From a virus, in the IMG/VR virus record IMGVR_UViG_3300013137_001104, positions 1 to 42,770 of that record: 42,770 bases of DNA. One strand, given 5' to 3'. Shown piece after piece: positions 1 to 8,000 of this stretch; positions within the stretch are counted from its first letter, which is position 1; every line of letters starts with the position of its first letter. Made by a program: the position numbers and the translations under genes. Under the pieces are notes generated by a model. The model made no database searches. It was not told where the DNA came from and was given only the letters and a program-made list of their open reading frames with translations.

Positions 1-168
1 ATCAACAAAGGCGCATCCCCTGATGATCGCCTGCACGGCAAGGGTGGCATTGGAGGAGAATGACAAACCGAAGTCGTCGCAGAAAGTCTCGACCTCCGAC
101 TCGGTCACGTAACTGTTCGCCCCCGTGACTACCGTCCCATCCTCAATCACTAAAGTCGGCGCTGCCAT
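1..168 (-). CDS. DnaT_2-like phage neck/connector protein, C-terminus cut by window edge
   Basis: The first 56 residues of a minus-strand gene are present; the rest lies beyond position 1. The segment IEDGTVVTGANSYVTESE, followed by a helix ending in GCAFVD, matches the N-terminus of the phage family labelled 'DnaT-like ssDNA binding' (DnaT_2). In phage genomes these genes sit just after the capsid genes, and they are better read as a head-tail connector or neck component than as a replication protein. The start ATG follows an AGAGGTG ribosome site. It is the last gene of the head module here, downstream of the capsid, cement and glycosyltransferase genes, which fits the neck position. Family recognition rests on a short stretch. 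Confidence 0.6.
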   Translation of the reverse strand, partial: MAAPTLVIEDGTVVTGANSYVTESEVETFCDDFGLSFSSNATLAVQAIIRGCAFVD

Positions 169-178
169 TTTTCACCTC

Positions 179-439
179 TTACCTGGGGATCTTTTTCGCT
201 CGTTTCCCCGTCTCTGGTGCGTCCTCAGGAGTTTCTTTCTCAGGAGCCGCAGATTGAAGTGGGGCAATTCCCTTGACTGTCTCTCCTTCGGATTCTGGAA
301 CTTTCTCGGGTTCAGGAGTCCCAGGAGGATTTGCCAAAAGTCCCGCCCGCAGGGCTTGCTGATAATCAACCCCGTGCCTGAAAGAAACAGGGGTGCCATC
401 TGCCAGGTATGCAACATATGATTTGATTTCTTTTGCCAT
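179..439 (-). CDS. Small hypothetical protein between glycosyltransferase and neck gene
   Basis: An 86-residue protein with a clean GGAGGAAAAGGCA ribosome site before its ATG. The N-terminal 35 residues look folded (YVAYLADGTPVSFRHGVDYQ). The rest is rich in proline, glutamate and lysine and probably disordered, ending in a basic tail. Short proteins of this kind are common next to capsid and neck genes in tailed phages. I do not recognise the family. A second frame is open on the same strand (172-417) but lacks the ribosome site and reads as an arginine/leucine-rich shadow. Confidence 0.7.
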   Translation of the reverse strand: MAKEIKSYVAYLADGTPVSFRHGVDYQQALRAGLLANPPGTPEPEKVPESEGETVKGIAPLQSAAPEKETPEDAPETGKRAKKIPR

Positions 440-452
440 TGCCTTTTCCTCC

Positions 453-1673
453 TTATTGTAATGTTGCAGTCACGAAATTGCCCTTCTTTTCGGGGACTGC
501 CTCTGGTGCCTCTCTCTGGAAATGAACAGGGAACGCAGATTGTGACAGTTCCGCTTCAAGATCCTGCATCATTCCATCCCGGAACGGAGCGTCGAGAGTT
601 TCCAACAACTTAACCAGATTCATCAAAGCCGCTGTTCCATCATTGATCTCTGCGACGGCTTGGTGTTTGAGAGCGAAGGCAAGTGCCTCCGGTCGCAATG
701 CAAAGACGAACCTGTTGCCTCTCAACGCAGGATTTTTTTGGTATTGTTGGTATATTTGTATGAAGTCTTTTGTCGCTTGGATCTGGAGGTCAATGTCTTT
801 GATCCAGACTCCATATTCAAGAGCAGCCATTGCCAAATCAAGATCACCAGGCAGAGCGGCAACGCCACGAATCAACCACTCATGGGCTTTGTCCTTGTCC
901 CCGGTATTCATATACTGCTTGACCATGACGAAATAAATTGAGTCAATGAAATGACCCTCCTCAATAGTGCCCCGATTCTCCCAATACTTCTCTCCCCACG
1001 CAAGCGCCTCTTTTGGTTTCTTGCTATCCGCGTATAACTGGCAGAGATAGAAATATGGAAACGCGTCGGTAACCTCTCCCATCTCTACCTGTCTAAGGAG
1101 AAGAGTCGATGTACGGATAAATTTTTCTTCTTTTTGTTCGGGGGTCAGATCATATCCATAATGAAGAAGTGATGCTCCTTCGCAAAACACTGCCTCTCCA
1201 TCGATCTTGAGGACCGGCTGGTTATGAACAATTCCCTTATATTCAACGTATCCACGACGAAAGAATCTCGTCGTATTGAGCCGAAGCACATTGAATCCTT
1301 TTTGCATATCCTTCAGACTCAGTGCCGCTGCGGGGTATCTGCCTTCGATTCGTTCCAGAAAATTACGAACCTGGCCATATGTTGCCTTGCCTTCTAAAAC
1401 AAATTCTTCATCGGCATCAATGACCATGATCCATCTCCCTTTGGCATAACTGATTGCTTGGTTTCGATGGAGAGAAAAGTCGTGCTGCCATTCATGGTGG
1501 TGGACTCGCGCTCCGAAATGTTTTGCAATCGCAACAGTCCTATCGGTGGAGCCGGTGTCCACCACCACAATTTCGTCGACCAATTTCTCGATAGACTTCA
1601 GGCATCGCTCAAGGTTTCGCTCCTCATTCCTAACGATCAAGCAAGCCGACAATAGAAAAATCCCGGTTTTCAT
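453..1673 (-). CDS. Family 2 glycosyltransferase with C-terminal helical repeat region
   Basis: A 406-residue GT-A fold glycosyltransferase. Residues 8-46 carry the nucleotide-binding start (SACLIVRNEE, then VVDTGSTDRT), and the metal-binding DxD is D86-A-D88 in VIDADEEF. Residues 100-190 complete the GT2 domain with the LRLNTTRFFRR segment. From about residue 195 the protein is helical and TPR-like (YFYLCQLYADSKKPKEALAW), as in SunS-type and other phage/bacterial GT2 proteins that glycosylate proteins or small molecules. It lies between the capsid cement gene and the neck gene, so a role in decorating the virion or a host surface polymer is plausible but inferred. The acceptor and sugar donor cannot be read from sequence. 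The sugar-nucleotide enzymes at 14-24 kb may supply the donor. Confidence 0.88.
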   Translation of the reverse strand: MKTGIFLLSACLIVRNEERNLERCLKSIEKLVDEIVVVDTGSTDRTVAIAKHFGARVHHHEWQHDFSLHRNQAISYAKGRWIMVIDADEEFVLEGKATYGQVRNFLERIEGRYPAAALSLKDMQKGFNVLRLNTTRFFRRGYVEYKGIVHNQPVLKIDGEAVFCEGASLLHYGYDLTPEQKEEKFIRTSTLLLRQVEMGEVTDAFPYFYLCQLYADSKKPKEALAWGEKYWENRGTIEEGHFIDSIYFVMVKQYMNTGDKDKAHEWLIRGVAALPGDLDLAMAALEYGVWIKDIDLQIQATKDFIQIYQQYQKNPALRGNRFVFALRPEALAFALKHQAVAEINDGTAALMNLVKLLETLDAPFRDGMMQDLEAELSQSAFPVHFQREAPEAVPEKKGNFVTATLQ

Positions 1674-1688
1674 TGCAAGCCTCCTTGG

Positions 1689-2159
1689 TTATTTCTTGGT
1701 CAGCCAAGCCTTAAACGTCGCGCCTTTGGTGGTATCAATCGTTCCGTTCTTGCTTGTGTAGAGCCGCAGCCAACGATAGACCGTTCCTCCGAAGTCGTTG
1801 CAGAAGGGAACAATATACCGTGTTGCAGAAATCGTCGCGGCGGTATTGCCACCGGACACCCTGCTCTCCGCCTTCATGACATCTCCGATACCAAGCAACG
1901 CCAACCTGACATATGTGGTGAACGTCGAAGTCGCGGATCCCTGAAGAACGAGATTCACAAGACTGCACGATGCGGTTGTGCCACCAGTATTGATAGCCGA
2001 GATGTCAACCACAAGTCTCCCTTCCGTGAACCCGCCGCCCGTGTCAATCACTTTGGCAACGGCGTCAACCGTGCAAGCGGCAGAGGCGGCAGCGGGGCCG
2101 GAACCACTGTCTGCAATGAGCAGTTCATCATCGATGATCACTTTTCTGTTTTCTAACAT
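1689..2159 (-). CDS. Bbp16-type capsid cement/decoration protein
   Basis: A 156-residue protein directly downstream of the major capsid gene. The first 75 residues read LLIADSGSGPAAASA...AVAKVIDTGGGFTEGRLVVDIS, the layout of Bbp16 family phage cement proteins: a short N-terminal arm, a VIDxGGG turn and a beta-rich body. The rest alternates hydrophobic strands with serine/threonine/glycine loops and no lysine-rich or membrane segment, consistent with an outer-shell beta protein. Such proteins sit on the capsid exterior and stabilise the shell after expansion. Its position after the capsid gene and its size agree with that role. The family assignment is by eye. Confidence 0.72.
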   Translation of the reverse strand: MLENRKVIIDDELLIADSGSGPAAASAACTVDAVAKVIDTGGGFTEGRLVVDISAINTGGTTASCSLVNLVLQGSATSTFTTYVRLALLGIGDVMKAESRVSGGNTAATISATRYIVPFCNDFGGTVYRWLRLYTSKNGTIDTTKGATFKAWLTKK

Positions 2160-2221
2160 TTTTCATACCTCCTTGATAAAGATTTTCAGCACATTGTTAG
2201 ACCACCTGTCGATGATCACTG

Positions 2222-3160
2222 TTACGCTGTGACGGAACCCTCTTTGATTCCTTTCAGCCGCGCCACCGATCTGGGCCGGATCACACCGAGAGTGACATAC
2301 CATTCAACCCTGGTCCGGAAGACCGGTTTGCTCTGCTGCTCGCCAAGATCGCGGACATCCATTTCCGAGGACTGCAGACCCAGCACACCATTCTCTGCGA
2401 AGCTCACGCAGTAAATGGAGGTCGACGTTGCCTTGGTGGAGGCATTGGGCCCGAGCTCGTCGAACGCCATGATGTCCGTGTTGTCCTCGTCTTTGTCAGC
2501 AATGAGGATCGGCAGGTCATTGTACTGCGTCACCCGACGTCCGAAGGCATCGAGCGCGTAGGTGATGTACCCACCAACGTTCTGCGACCGAGCCGCTGCT
2601 GACAGCAGGCGCCGCATGGTCTTGTTCATCAGAAGGTGCGTTGGATCTTCGACTGCATCGATTGCTTCATCCAGTTTGGCGAGAGTCAAGGCGGTAGAGA
2701 GTGTGGTTGCCGAAGCGTGGATCAACTGGTCACCGGTGCAACGGACCTGCAACCCATCGAACGATTTTGGATCGTTCGTCACATCCCCTTTGATAATCGC
2801 CTTGGTCAGACTGAGAGACAGGGCCTTGATTTTCATCTGCTCCTGCGTGGATCTCTGATTGGCGCCCGCGGTCTTGACAAGGAACACATCGACGTCCAGA
2901 TCACCACCTGCGATTGCCAGCGATTCAACAACCGGTTCGAGTTCACCGGTGCTCTCCGAATAACCTTCGTTAACGCCCCTGAAAGCCACCCCGGGGAGCA
3001 TCTTCTCCCGGTTGAACTTCAGTGCGTTGCCCTGGATGTCCTCAAAAGGCATATACTGCAGGATGTCGCTGTTCTTGGCGAACAGTTCCATAACAGTGGC
3101 CTTTAGAGCTTCATCTCTCCCTAACGCGAGTTTTGCTGCCTCAATCAGTGTGAGCGCCAT
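2222..3160 (-). CDS. Major capsid protein, HK97-fold
   Basis: A 312-residue shell protein. The N-terminus (EAAKLALGRDEALKATVMEL, LQYMPFEDIQGNALKFNRE) matches the N-arm and E-loop region of a widespread HK97-fold major capsid protein family. The middle contains the ligand-free P-domain pattern (LSLTKAIIKGDVTNDP, then LDEAIDAVED). The C-terminus has the A-domain strands ending in VEWYVTLGVIRPRSVARLKG. It follows the scaffold-like gene and precedes the cement gene, the canonical order. Translation starts at an ATG after AGGAGGTAATG, one of the strongest ribosome sites here, fitting high expression. A hairpin terminator lies about 50 nt upstream on the same strand. Confidence 0.9.
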   Translation of the reverse strand: MALTLIEAAKLALGRDEALKATVMELFAKNSDILQYMPFEDIQGNALKFNREKMLPGVAFRGVNEGYSESTGELEPVVESLAIAGGDLDVDVFLVKTAGANQRSTQEQMKIKALSLSLTKAIIKGDVTNDPKSFDGLQVRCTGDQLIHASATTLSTALTLAKLDEAIDAVEDPTHLLMNKTMRRLLSAAARSQNVGGYITYALDAFGRRVTQYNDLPILIADKDEDNTDIMAFDELGPNASTKATSTSIYCVSFAENGVLGLQSSEMDVRDLGEQQSKPVFRTRVEWYVTLGVIRPRSVARLKGIKEGSVTA

Positions 3161-3210
3161 TTTTCATTACCTCCTATTAAAATTTTTGTCCCTTGTTTAC
3201 CACTTGCCGT

Positions 3211-3261
3211 AAATAAAAAAATCCCGGCAAGATAACCAAATTGGTTAATCCCACCGGGATT
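3211..3261 (-). terminator. Intrinsic terminator/attenuator between scaffold and capsid genes
   Basis: On the minus strand an 8-bp outer stem (AATCCCGG at 3261-3254 with CCGGGATT at 3227-3220) encloses an inner 5-bp stem (TAACC/GGTTA). It is followed at once by TTTTTTATTT (3219 downward), the form of a rho-independent terminator. It lies 66 nt after the scaffold-like stop and only about 50 nt before the capsid ATG, with little room for a separate promoter. It may act as partial attenuator, RNA-stabilising 3' end for the upstream message, or processing site. Confidence 0.72.
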
Positions 3262-3326
3262 CGTTTCGCTGCGCCGCTTTGAAACTAATTGTCTGTTCTT
3301 GGCCCACCGGGCCGGTAAATCACTCC

Positions 3327-4097
3327 TTATGCTTTTTGCCCAAGGCTCCCTTCGCCGTGAATCATTCTGAGTCTCTCTCCTGGAGGCACTTTGGAAAGAT
3401 CGAGCTTTCCCTGAACCCCTTTGTTCCCTGCATTTCCGGCTCCGCCGGATCCACCCGAGCTCTCAAAGAGGAACGGCGCCGATTCAGCCAGAATGGTTGC
3501 CCATTCATCGAATGTCATAGGATTCTTTCCATCCTTGCCGAATAACAATCTGTCCCCTTCCTTCGGCACCGGCTTGCCTTCCTCTAACCGCCATACCCTT
3601 TTCCCTCTGGCGATGATGTCCTGCATTGCATCTTTCCTGACTCCACCGACCGCGGTCACTGCCTTTGTGATTTCTGAATCAATCAGCACTTCGGAGAGGC
3701 GCTCGTTGGTCTTCGTTAAAGCGACATCCTTGTCATCGACCGCCTTCTTGAGGGCGGAAAGCTGGGATTCAAAATCTGCCCGCATCCGTTCAACCTTCTG
3801 TGCAACCAATTCGTCGATCTTTCCCGCTTCGATCATTTTCTTGTCTTCGATCAACTGGAGCTTCTTTTTCATCTCTGCGATCTGTGCGGGGTCACCGATG
3901 TCTTTGAGTTTGGCCTCCAGTTCTTCCTTCTGCTTCATAAGGGCAATGTTGTTGTTCCGAAATTCATCGAGCTTTTTCTTTCCTTCAACATCTTCCTCAG
4001 TCTGGAGATAGAACTTGCCATCACCTCCCACTTTGTACAGGGATCGAAACACCTCCTCGACCTCTTCTAACTTCGCGACCATCAACTTAAGTGCCAT
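3327..4097 (-). CDS. Scaffold-like coiled-coil head assembly protein
   Basis: A 256-residue protein immediately upstream of the capsid gene. Residues 50-145 are a charged heptad-rich coiled coil (KQKEELEAKLKDI, LIEDKKMIEAGKIDELVAQK). Residues 150-210 form a small folded part (AVGGVRKDAMQDIIARGKRV, MTFDEWATIL). A glycine/serine linker near residue 217 and a short C-terminal segment (LSKVPPGERLRMI) follow. This architecture, low cysteine content and location directly before the capsid gene are typical of phage scaffolding proteins, which template procapsid assembly and leave or are cleaved. No protease motif is seen. The ribosome site AAGGAGATGTAAAA supports the ATG at 4097. Confidence 0.72.
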   Translation of the reverse strand: MALKLMVAKLEEVEEVFRSLYKVGGDGKFYLQTEEDVEGKKKLDEFRNNNIALMKQKEELEAKLKDIGDPAQIAEMKKKLQLIEDKKMIEAGKIDELVAQKVERMRADFESQLSALKKAVDDKDVALTKTNERLSEVLIDSEITKAVTAVGGVRKDAMQDIIARGKRVWRLEEGKPVPKEGDRLLFGKDGKNPMTFDEWATILAESAPFLFESSGGSGGAGNAGNKGVQGKLDLSKVPPGERLRMIHGEGSLGQKA

Positions 4098-4173
4098 TTT
4101 TTACATCTCCTTCCCGGTTGTTGTAATTATCAATAGTCTCTTTTACAAAAAAATAAAAGATATTTTTTTTGTA

Positions 4174-4602
4174 TTACCTCCCTTCTCGCCAGATTCCTCC
4201 ATTATCAAAATGCCCTCCGTAACCGTACTGGCGTCGATAGTCATCGGATCCGTTGTAGGATAGTTTCTTCTTGATTGACCTTGCAGCACCGAGCATTGCA
4301 ACCCATACCTCAGAATAAACACTTGCTCGTTTCTGATCCCGGACCTGGATCTCATGTTTGAAATTGGCATAGTCGATTTCATTGACCTGATTCGCAAGGA
4401 ACTCTTTCAGAGACTTCTTGTGGCAAGTCAATCTGAATTCATAATCCGTGCCACCATTCTCGACAATGGCATGCCGACCGATCACCTTCGCAAGATTGAG
4501 CAGATCCCTTTTGTCCCTGCTCCTGATCGTGACCATGTCGGACCTTTTCTGATCCGGCTTCTGTACAACGCTGAAAAATCCTTCCTTAGTAAATATCCAC
4601 AT
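4174..4602 (-). CDS. Conserved phage protein of unknown function
   Basis: A 142-residue protein starting MWIFTKEGFFSVVQ. This N-terminus, followed by a DMVTIRSRDKRDLLNLAKVI segment, recalls a widespread small family in phages and actinobacteria whose members begin MW(I/L)xTxxGFxS. The core is about 90 residues (EFRLTCHKKSLKEFLANQVN, HEIQVRDQKRASVYSEVWV). The C-terminal 40 residues are rich in glycine, tyrosine and aspartate and probably disordered. It overlaps the end of the upstream gene by 17 nt, so the two are co-translated. No catalytic motif is visible. Confidence 0.72.
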   Translation of the reverse strand: MWIFTKEGFFSVVQKPDQKRSDMVTIRSRDKRDLLNLAKVIGRHAIVENGGTDYEFRLTCHKKSLKEFLANQVNEIDYANFKHEIQVRDQKRASVYSEVWVAMLGAARSIKKKLSYNGSDDYRRQYGYGGHFDNGGIWREGR

Positions 4603-4972
4603 CTGCAGGTATCTCCTCCATAGCCCTTATTCTCGCATTGATCATCGCTTCTGTGATCCCGCGATCCTCCAATACCTTCTGCCACTTTCTTGCATCGGCA
4701 AGCATGCTCCCTTTTTCGTCTGACCAGTGCGTATCATCATGCACTATAGGGGTCACAATAAATCTTTCTTTGCGTCCATTTTCAAATACCCACTCTTCGG
4801 GACCCTCAGAAATCATCTTACCAATCCAATGGAAGGGATTGAAGGAGATATCGTTCTCTGCCCATCCGATATCCAGGAAGGCATATTGATCACCGATCTT
4901 ATGAATACTGGAAACAATCCTCCGCCCGGAGGTTTCACCATCTATTTTCAATAGCTTGTCAGAAAGTTTCAT
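4586..4972 (-). CDS. Hypothetical protein following the MuF polyprotein gene
   Basis: A 128-residue protein. The ATG at 4972 is chosen over an in-frame ATG 18 nt upstream because a GGGAGGAAGTAAAA ribosome site sits exactly before it. The sequence is mixed alpha/beta with several tryptophans (FHWIGKMISEGPEEWVFENG) and a C-terminal helix (GITEAMINARIRAMEEI). It is the first gene after the giant MuF gene, preceded by the candidate promoter motif at 4992-5003, which may restart transcription for the scaffold/capsid block. I do not recognise the family. Confidence 0.72.
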   Translation of the reverse strand: MKLSDKLLKIDGETSGRRIVSSIHKIGDQYAFLDIGWAENDISFNPFHWIGKMISEGPEEWVFENGRKERFIVTPIVHDDTHWSDEKGSMLADARKWQKVLEDRGITEAMINARIRAMEEIPADVDIY

Positions 4973-4991
4973 TTTTACTTCCTCCCACATT

Positions 4992-5003
4992 ATTATATGT
5001 TAC
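4992..5003 (-). promoter_or_regulatory. Candidate phage promoter motif GTAACATATAAT
   Basis: Minus-strand GTAACATATAAT lies in the short gap after the MuF polyprotein stop and about 20 nt before the ATG of the next gene, immediately upstream of its GGGAGG site. It is one of eight similar intergenic elements (consensus GTGACMTATAAT). No good -35 box is seen at 16-18 nt. Confidence 0.45.
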
Positions 5004-5022
5004 GCAATGAAATTGCCGCACA

Positions 5023-8000
5023 TTATTTTCCAACGATGACATCTTCAAGTCGTCGTCCGTCGGGCCATTGATAATACTTATTATCTTTGAAAAACTGAAT
5101 GATCTTTTGAACCTGATCCCGAGGAACAACCATCTTCTCAAAATTTTTGTCAAAGATCGAAAGCGATTGTTTAAAGTTGGTTTCGTTCCTACCCCTTTTC
5201 GCATTACCAACCCAATCATCGATGGTAGTTTTGCGGTTGCTTTTGATAAAGTCTTCCCCGCACTCACCAAAAACATCCCTGTTATACGAAAGCGCATCCA
5301 CTCTTGCCATCACATCAGACCGCCAAACCAACCCATAACCTTCATTTGATTTGGTTTGGCTAACGATGCGGGTGAATACGGAATTGCCACCCCCTGTCGC
5401 CATATCACTTTCTGGAGACGTACGACTCCAATCAAATCCTTTTCGGAATTTGTCAACAGTCGCAGTAAGATCCCCTCCATTATTAACGACCTTTTCAATC
5501 ATTACATCGTAGTCTGTTCCGGACCATAATTGATGTCGTATACGATACTTTTCCTTGAAATCCTCCCACTCTGGACCATTCAAATCAGGCCTGTATCTAT
5601 TCACCTTTCCGACATCAAATGCCGTCGCAATACCCTCTGGTTTATATTCAGAAACCTTAGTAATATCATACCCAGCCTTCTTGGACAACTCCCTTTGTAG
5701 ATACTCAATTTGCTTTTCTGCCGATTCATACGATGAAACATTGGAAATCAACGCTCGTCCAAAGTTGTCATTACGTGCATATGCTATCTGTTTGAGATAC
5801 ATCAATTCATCCTCAGCAGCAGTAGCACGTGTCAGATCGACCTTCAAACGGTCCTGAAGAACAGACATGATTCTTTCAATATCGATTGTCTGGTTGCCCG
5901 ATGTTTCTGCTCGCACCAATCCGCGGTGGGAGAACCAGATGTCGTCGGTGTTTGGCCAATACTTTACCTTGACACCATCAATCTCGGCCTCCAAATATTT
6001 ATCTTTCAATGCACGAATCACTTCATTTTTCTGTTGCGCAAATCCCTTTATATTTGTCTTTACATACATGGCGCCATCAGACTTAGTAAATGCAATCCCC
6101 GTTTCTATCTTTGTTACCTTGGGTGGAATGGCCTTTATGTTTCTAAACTTAGTTAATGCCTCTTTGAAGGTTGTATCATCGGGCATCTTGTATTTCCTGC
6201 CCTCTCCGGTTGTGATCACTTCTTTCAACCTTTCCAGCCAAGGTTTATAATGCTTCGCCATGGCGTCAACATCTGCATTGGAGAAAAGAGGATTGGCTTT
6301 TAGCGAATTGATTTCTTTTGCAAAAGCATCCAAAGTGGTTTTTGCTCGTTCAATATCCTTTGCTCGCAATGCTTCACCACCGCGAGATTGCATGGCAATA
6401 CCCCTGAAAGAATCCAAGATTGAAGAATGAAGTTCGTTTGTATTGTAAAAATGCGCCTTTTCAAAACTGGAGGCGTCAGCAATCGCATTCATTTTTTCTG
6501 CACCTTGACCCCGCAACTTGAATTGTACCGCAGTGACAGGCTTACCGGTAACATCCTTCTCATACCACACAAGGAACTGATGATCCTCAATCGCCTCTTT
6601 GTCGACTTTGATCACATACCCGTTAATTCTTGACGTTTCAATCGCCTGGTGCTCAAAATCGGAAACTGCATTTTCCAGATCCTTGGGCGCCTTTGCTATC
6701 GCCTCCTCAACCTTGATGTGGGGGAACTGCTCTTGAATGTATTTCTTCCGCGCAATTAACGTCTCTGCGAGGCGATCGCGCTCCACTTGATTAAGTGGTC
6801 CAAACTCATTAACGAGCTCCCTGATCTGTGAATCCGACACCGAGAGAACCTTGCGTGCTCCAGCATCAAGTTCCGATTGTTTGATTTTTTTGAACACAGC
6901 CGCTGCTTTTGGATTGGTTCTGCCATCTCTCATTGAAGATAATTCCAAAACCTTGTCGCTGAACTGACCGCCTTTGGCACCACCTTGTGCTCTGAATCTC
7001 AACGATCCGCCAACATCAACTCTGACGGCACGGATGCCATCTTTGATTTGAAGGTTATCGTAACTCATACCAACTACGTCCCAGTCACCAAGCCAGGCAT
7101 CAACAACGAAGTCATCATAGATACCCGCTCGCAAAGCCCCAGACTTCAGAAGTTCGGAATTTTTCTCAATCCCGTCAATGATTCTTGATGCAACCGCTTT
7201 CTCGCCATTGGCATTGATGATCTGAAGCTCTGGAACTTCAACGCCAGCAGCCTTGTAAAGCTTGCCCGCAAGGACTTCATTTCTCACCGTCTCCTCATTA
7301 CCTGGCATCTTGATATAGTAGCGCTCTGCAGGATTGTTGATGTTCCTATAAAACCCGCCCGTATTCGATCCCTCTTGTCCGGAATACTTTGTCATACTAT
7401 TGAAGTCAAGAGAGGCAGGCGCTTTCTCAACTACTGGTGACACCGGTTTAATATCAACACCGCTCAGTTGAGCAATTTTCTTGTCAATCTTTGCCTGCGC
7501 CTCCTCGGTTAAGAAATTGTAGGCATCCATCTGACCCTTCGATGCTGCCTTGCCCTTGGCAAGATTCTTGGTGTATTCACCTACAAGAGCAGACTGATTG
7601 GATTTGAACTTTGCAAGATCCTCCGGCAAGTCAAGATTATAAGCCGTCTTTCCCATCTCAACCGTTCCAGTCAATGCGCCTTGCTTCAATGGCGGTGGTA
7701 TGTATTCTGGAACTGCTTTTTCAGTTGCATTCAAACCCATTTGGCCCAATAGATCATCAACAGAGGCGGATGCCGCCTTTGTTGTGGTAAATTCAGAATA
7801 TCCTTTTGCGGATAATTGAGAGAGCGCCTTCTGTTCGACGGTTTTCTCCGCATACCCGAATTGAAACTCTGCGGGAACTTTTGACATCTGTTTTCCGGCC
7901 CATTCCTCAAAATACTTCGCCTTGGTGGATGCGGGTTGCTTTTCCCAGATATAGACGAGTTCCTCTTTTGTATACCCCGTTGTAGATTGCAGATCAATTT

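Noticed and set aside
4098-4173. A/T-rich gap with A8/T7 runs and GATAAT before the scaffold gene, possible promoter or hairpin.
   Set aside because: No -35 box, does not match the GTGACMTATAAT set, and the stem is pure A-T; evidence insufficient.
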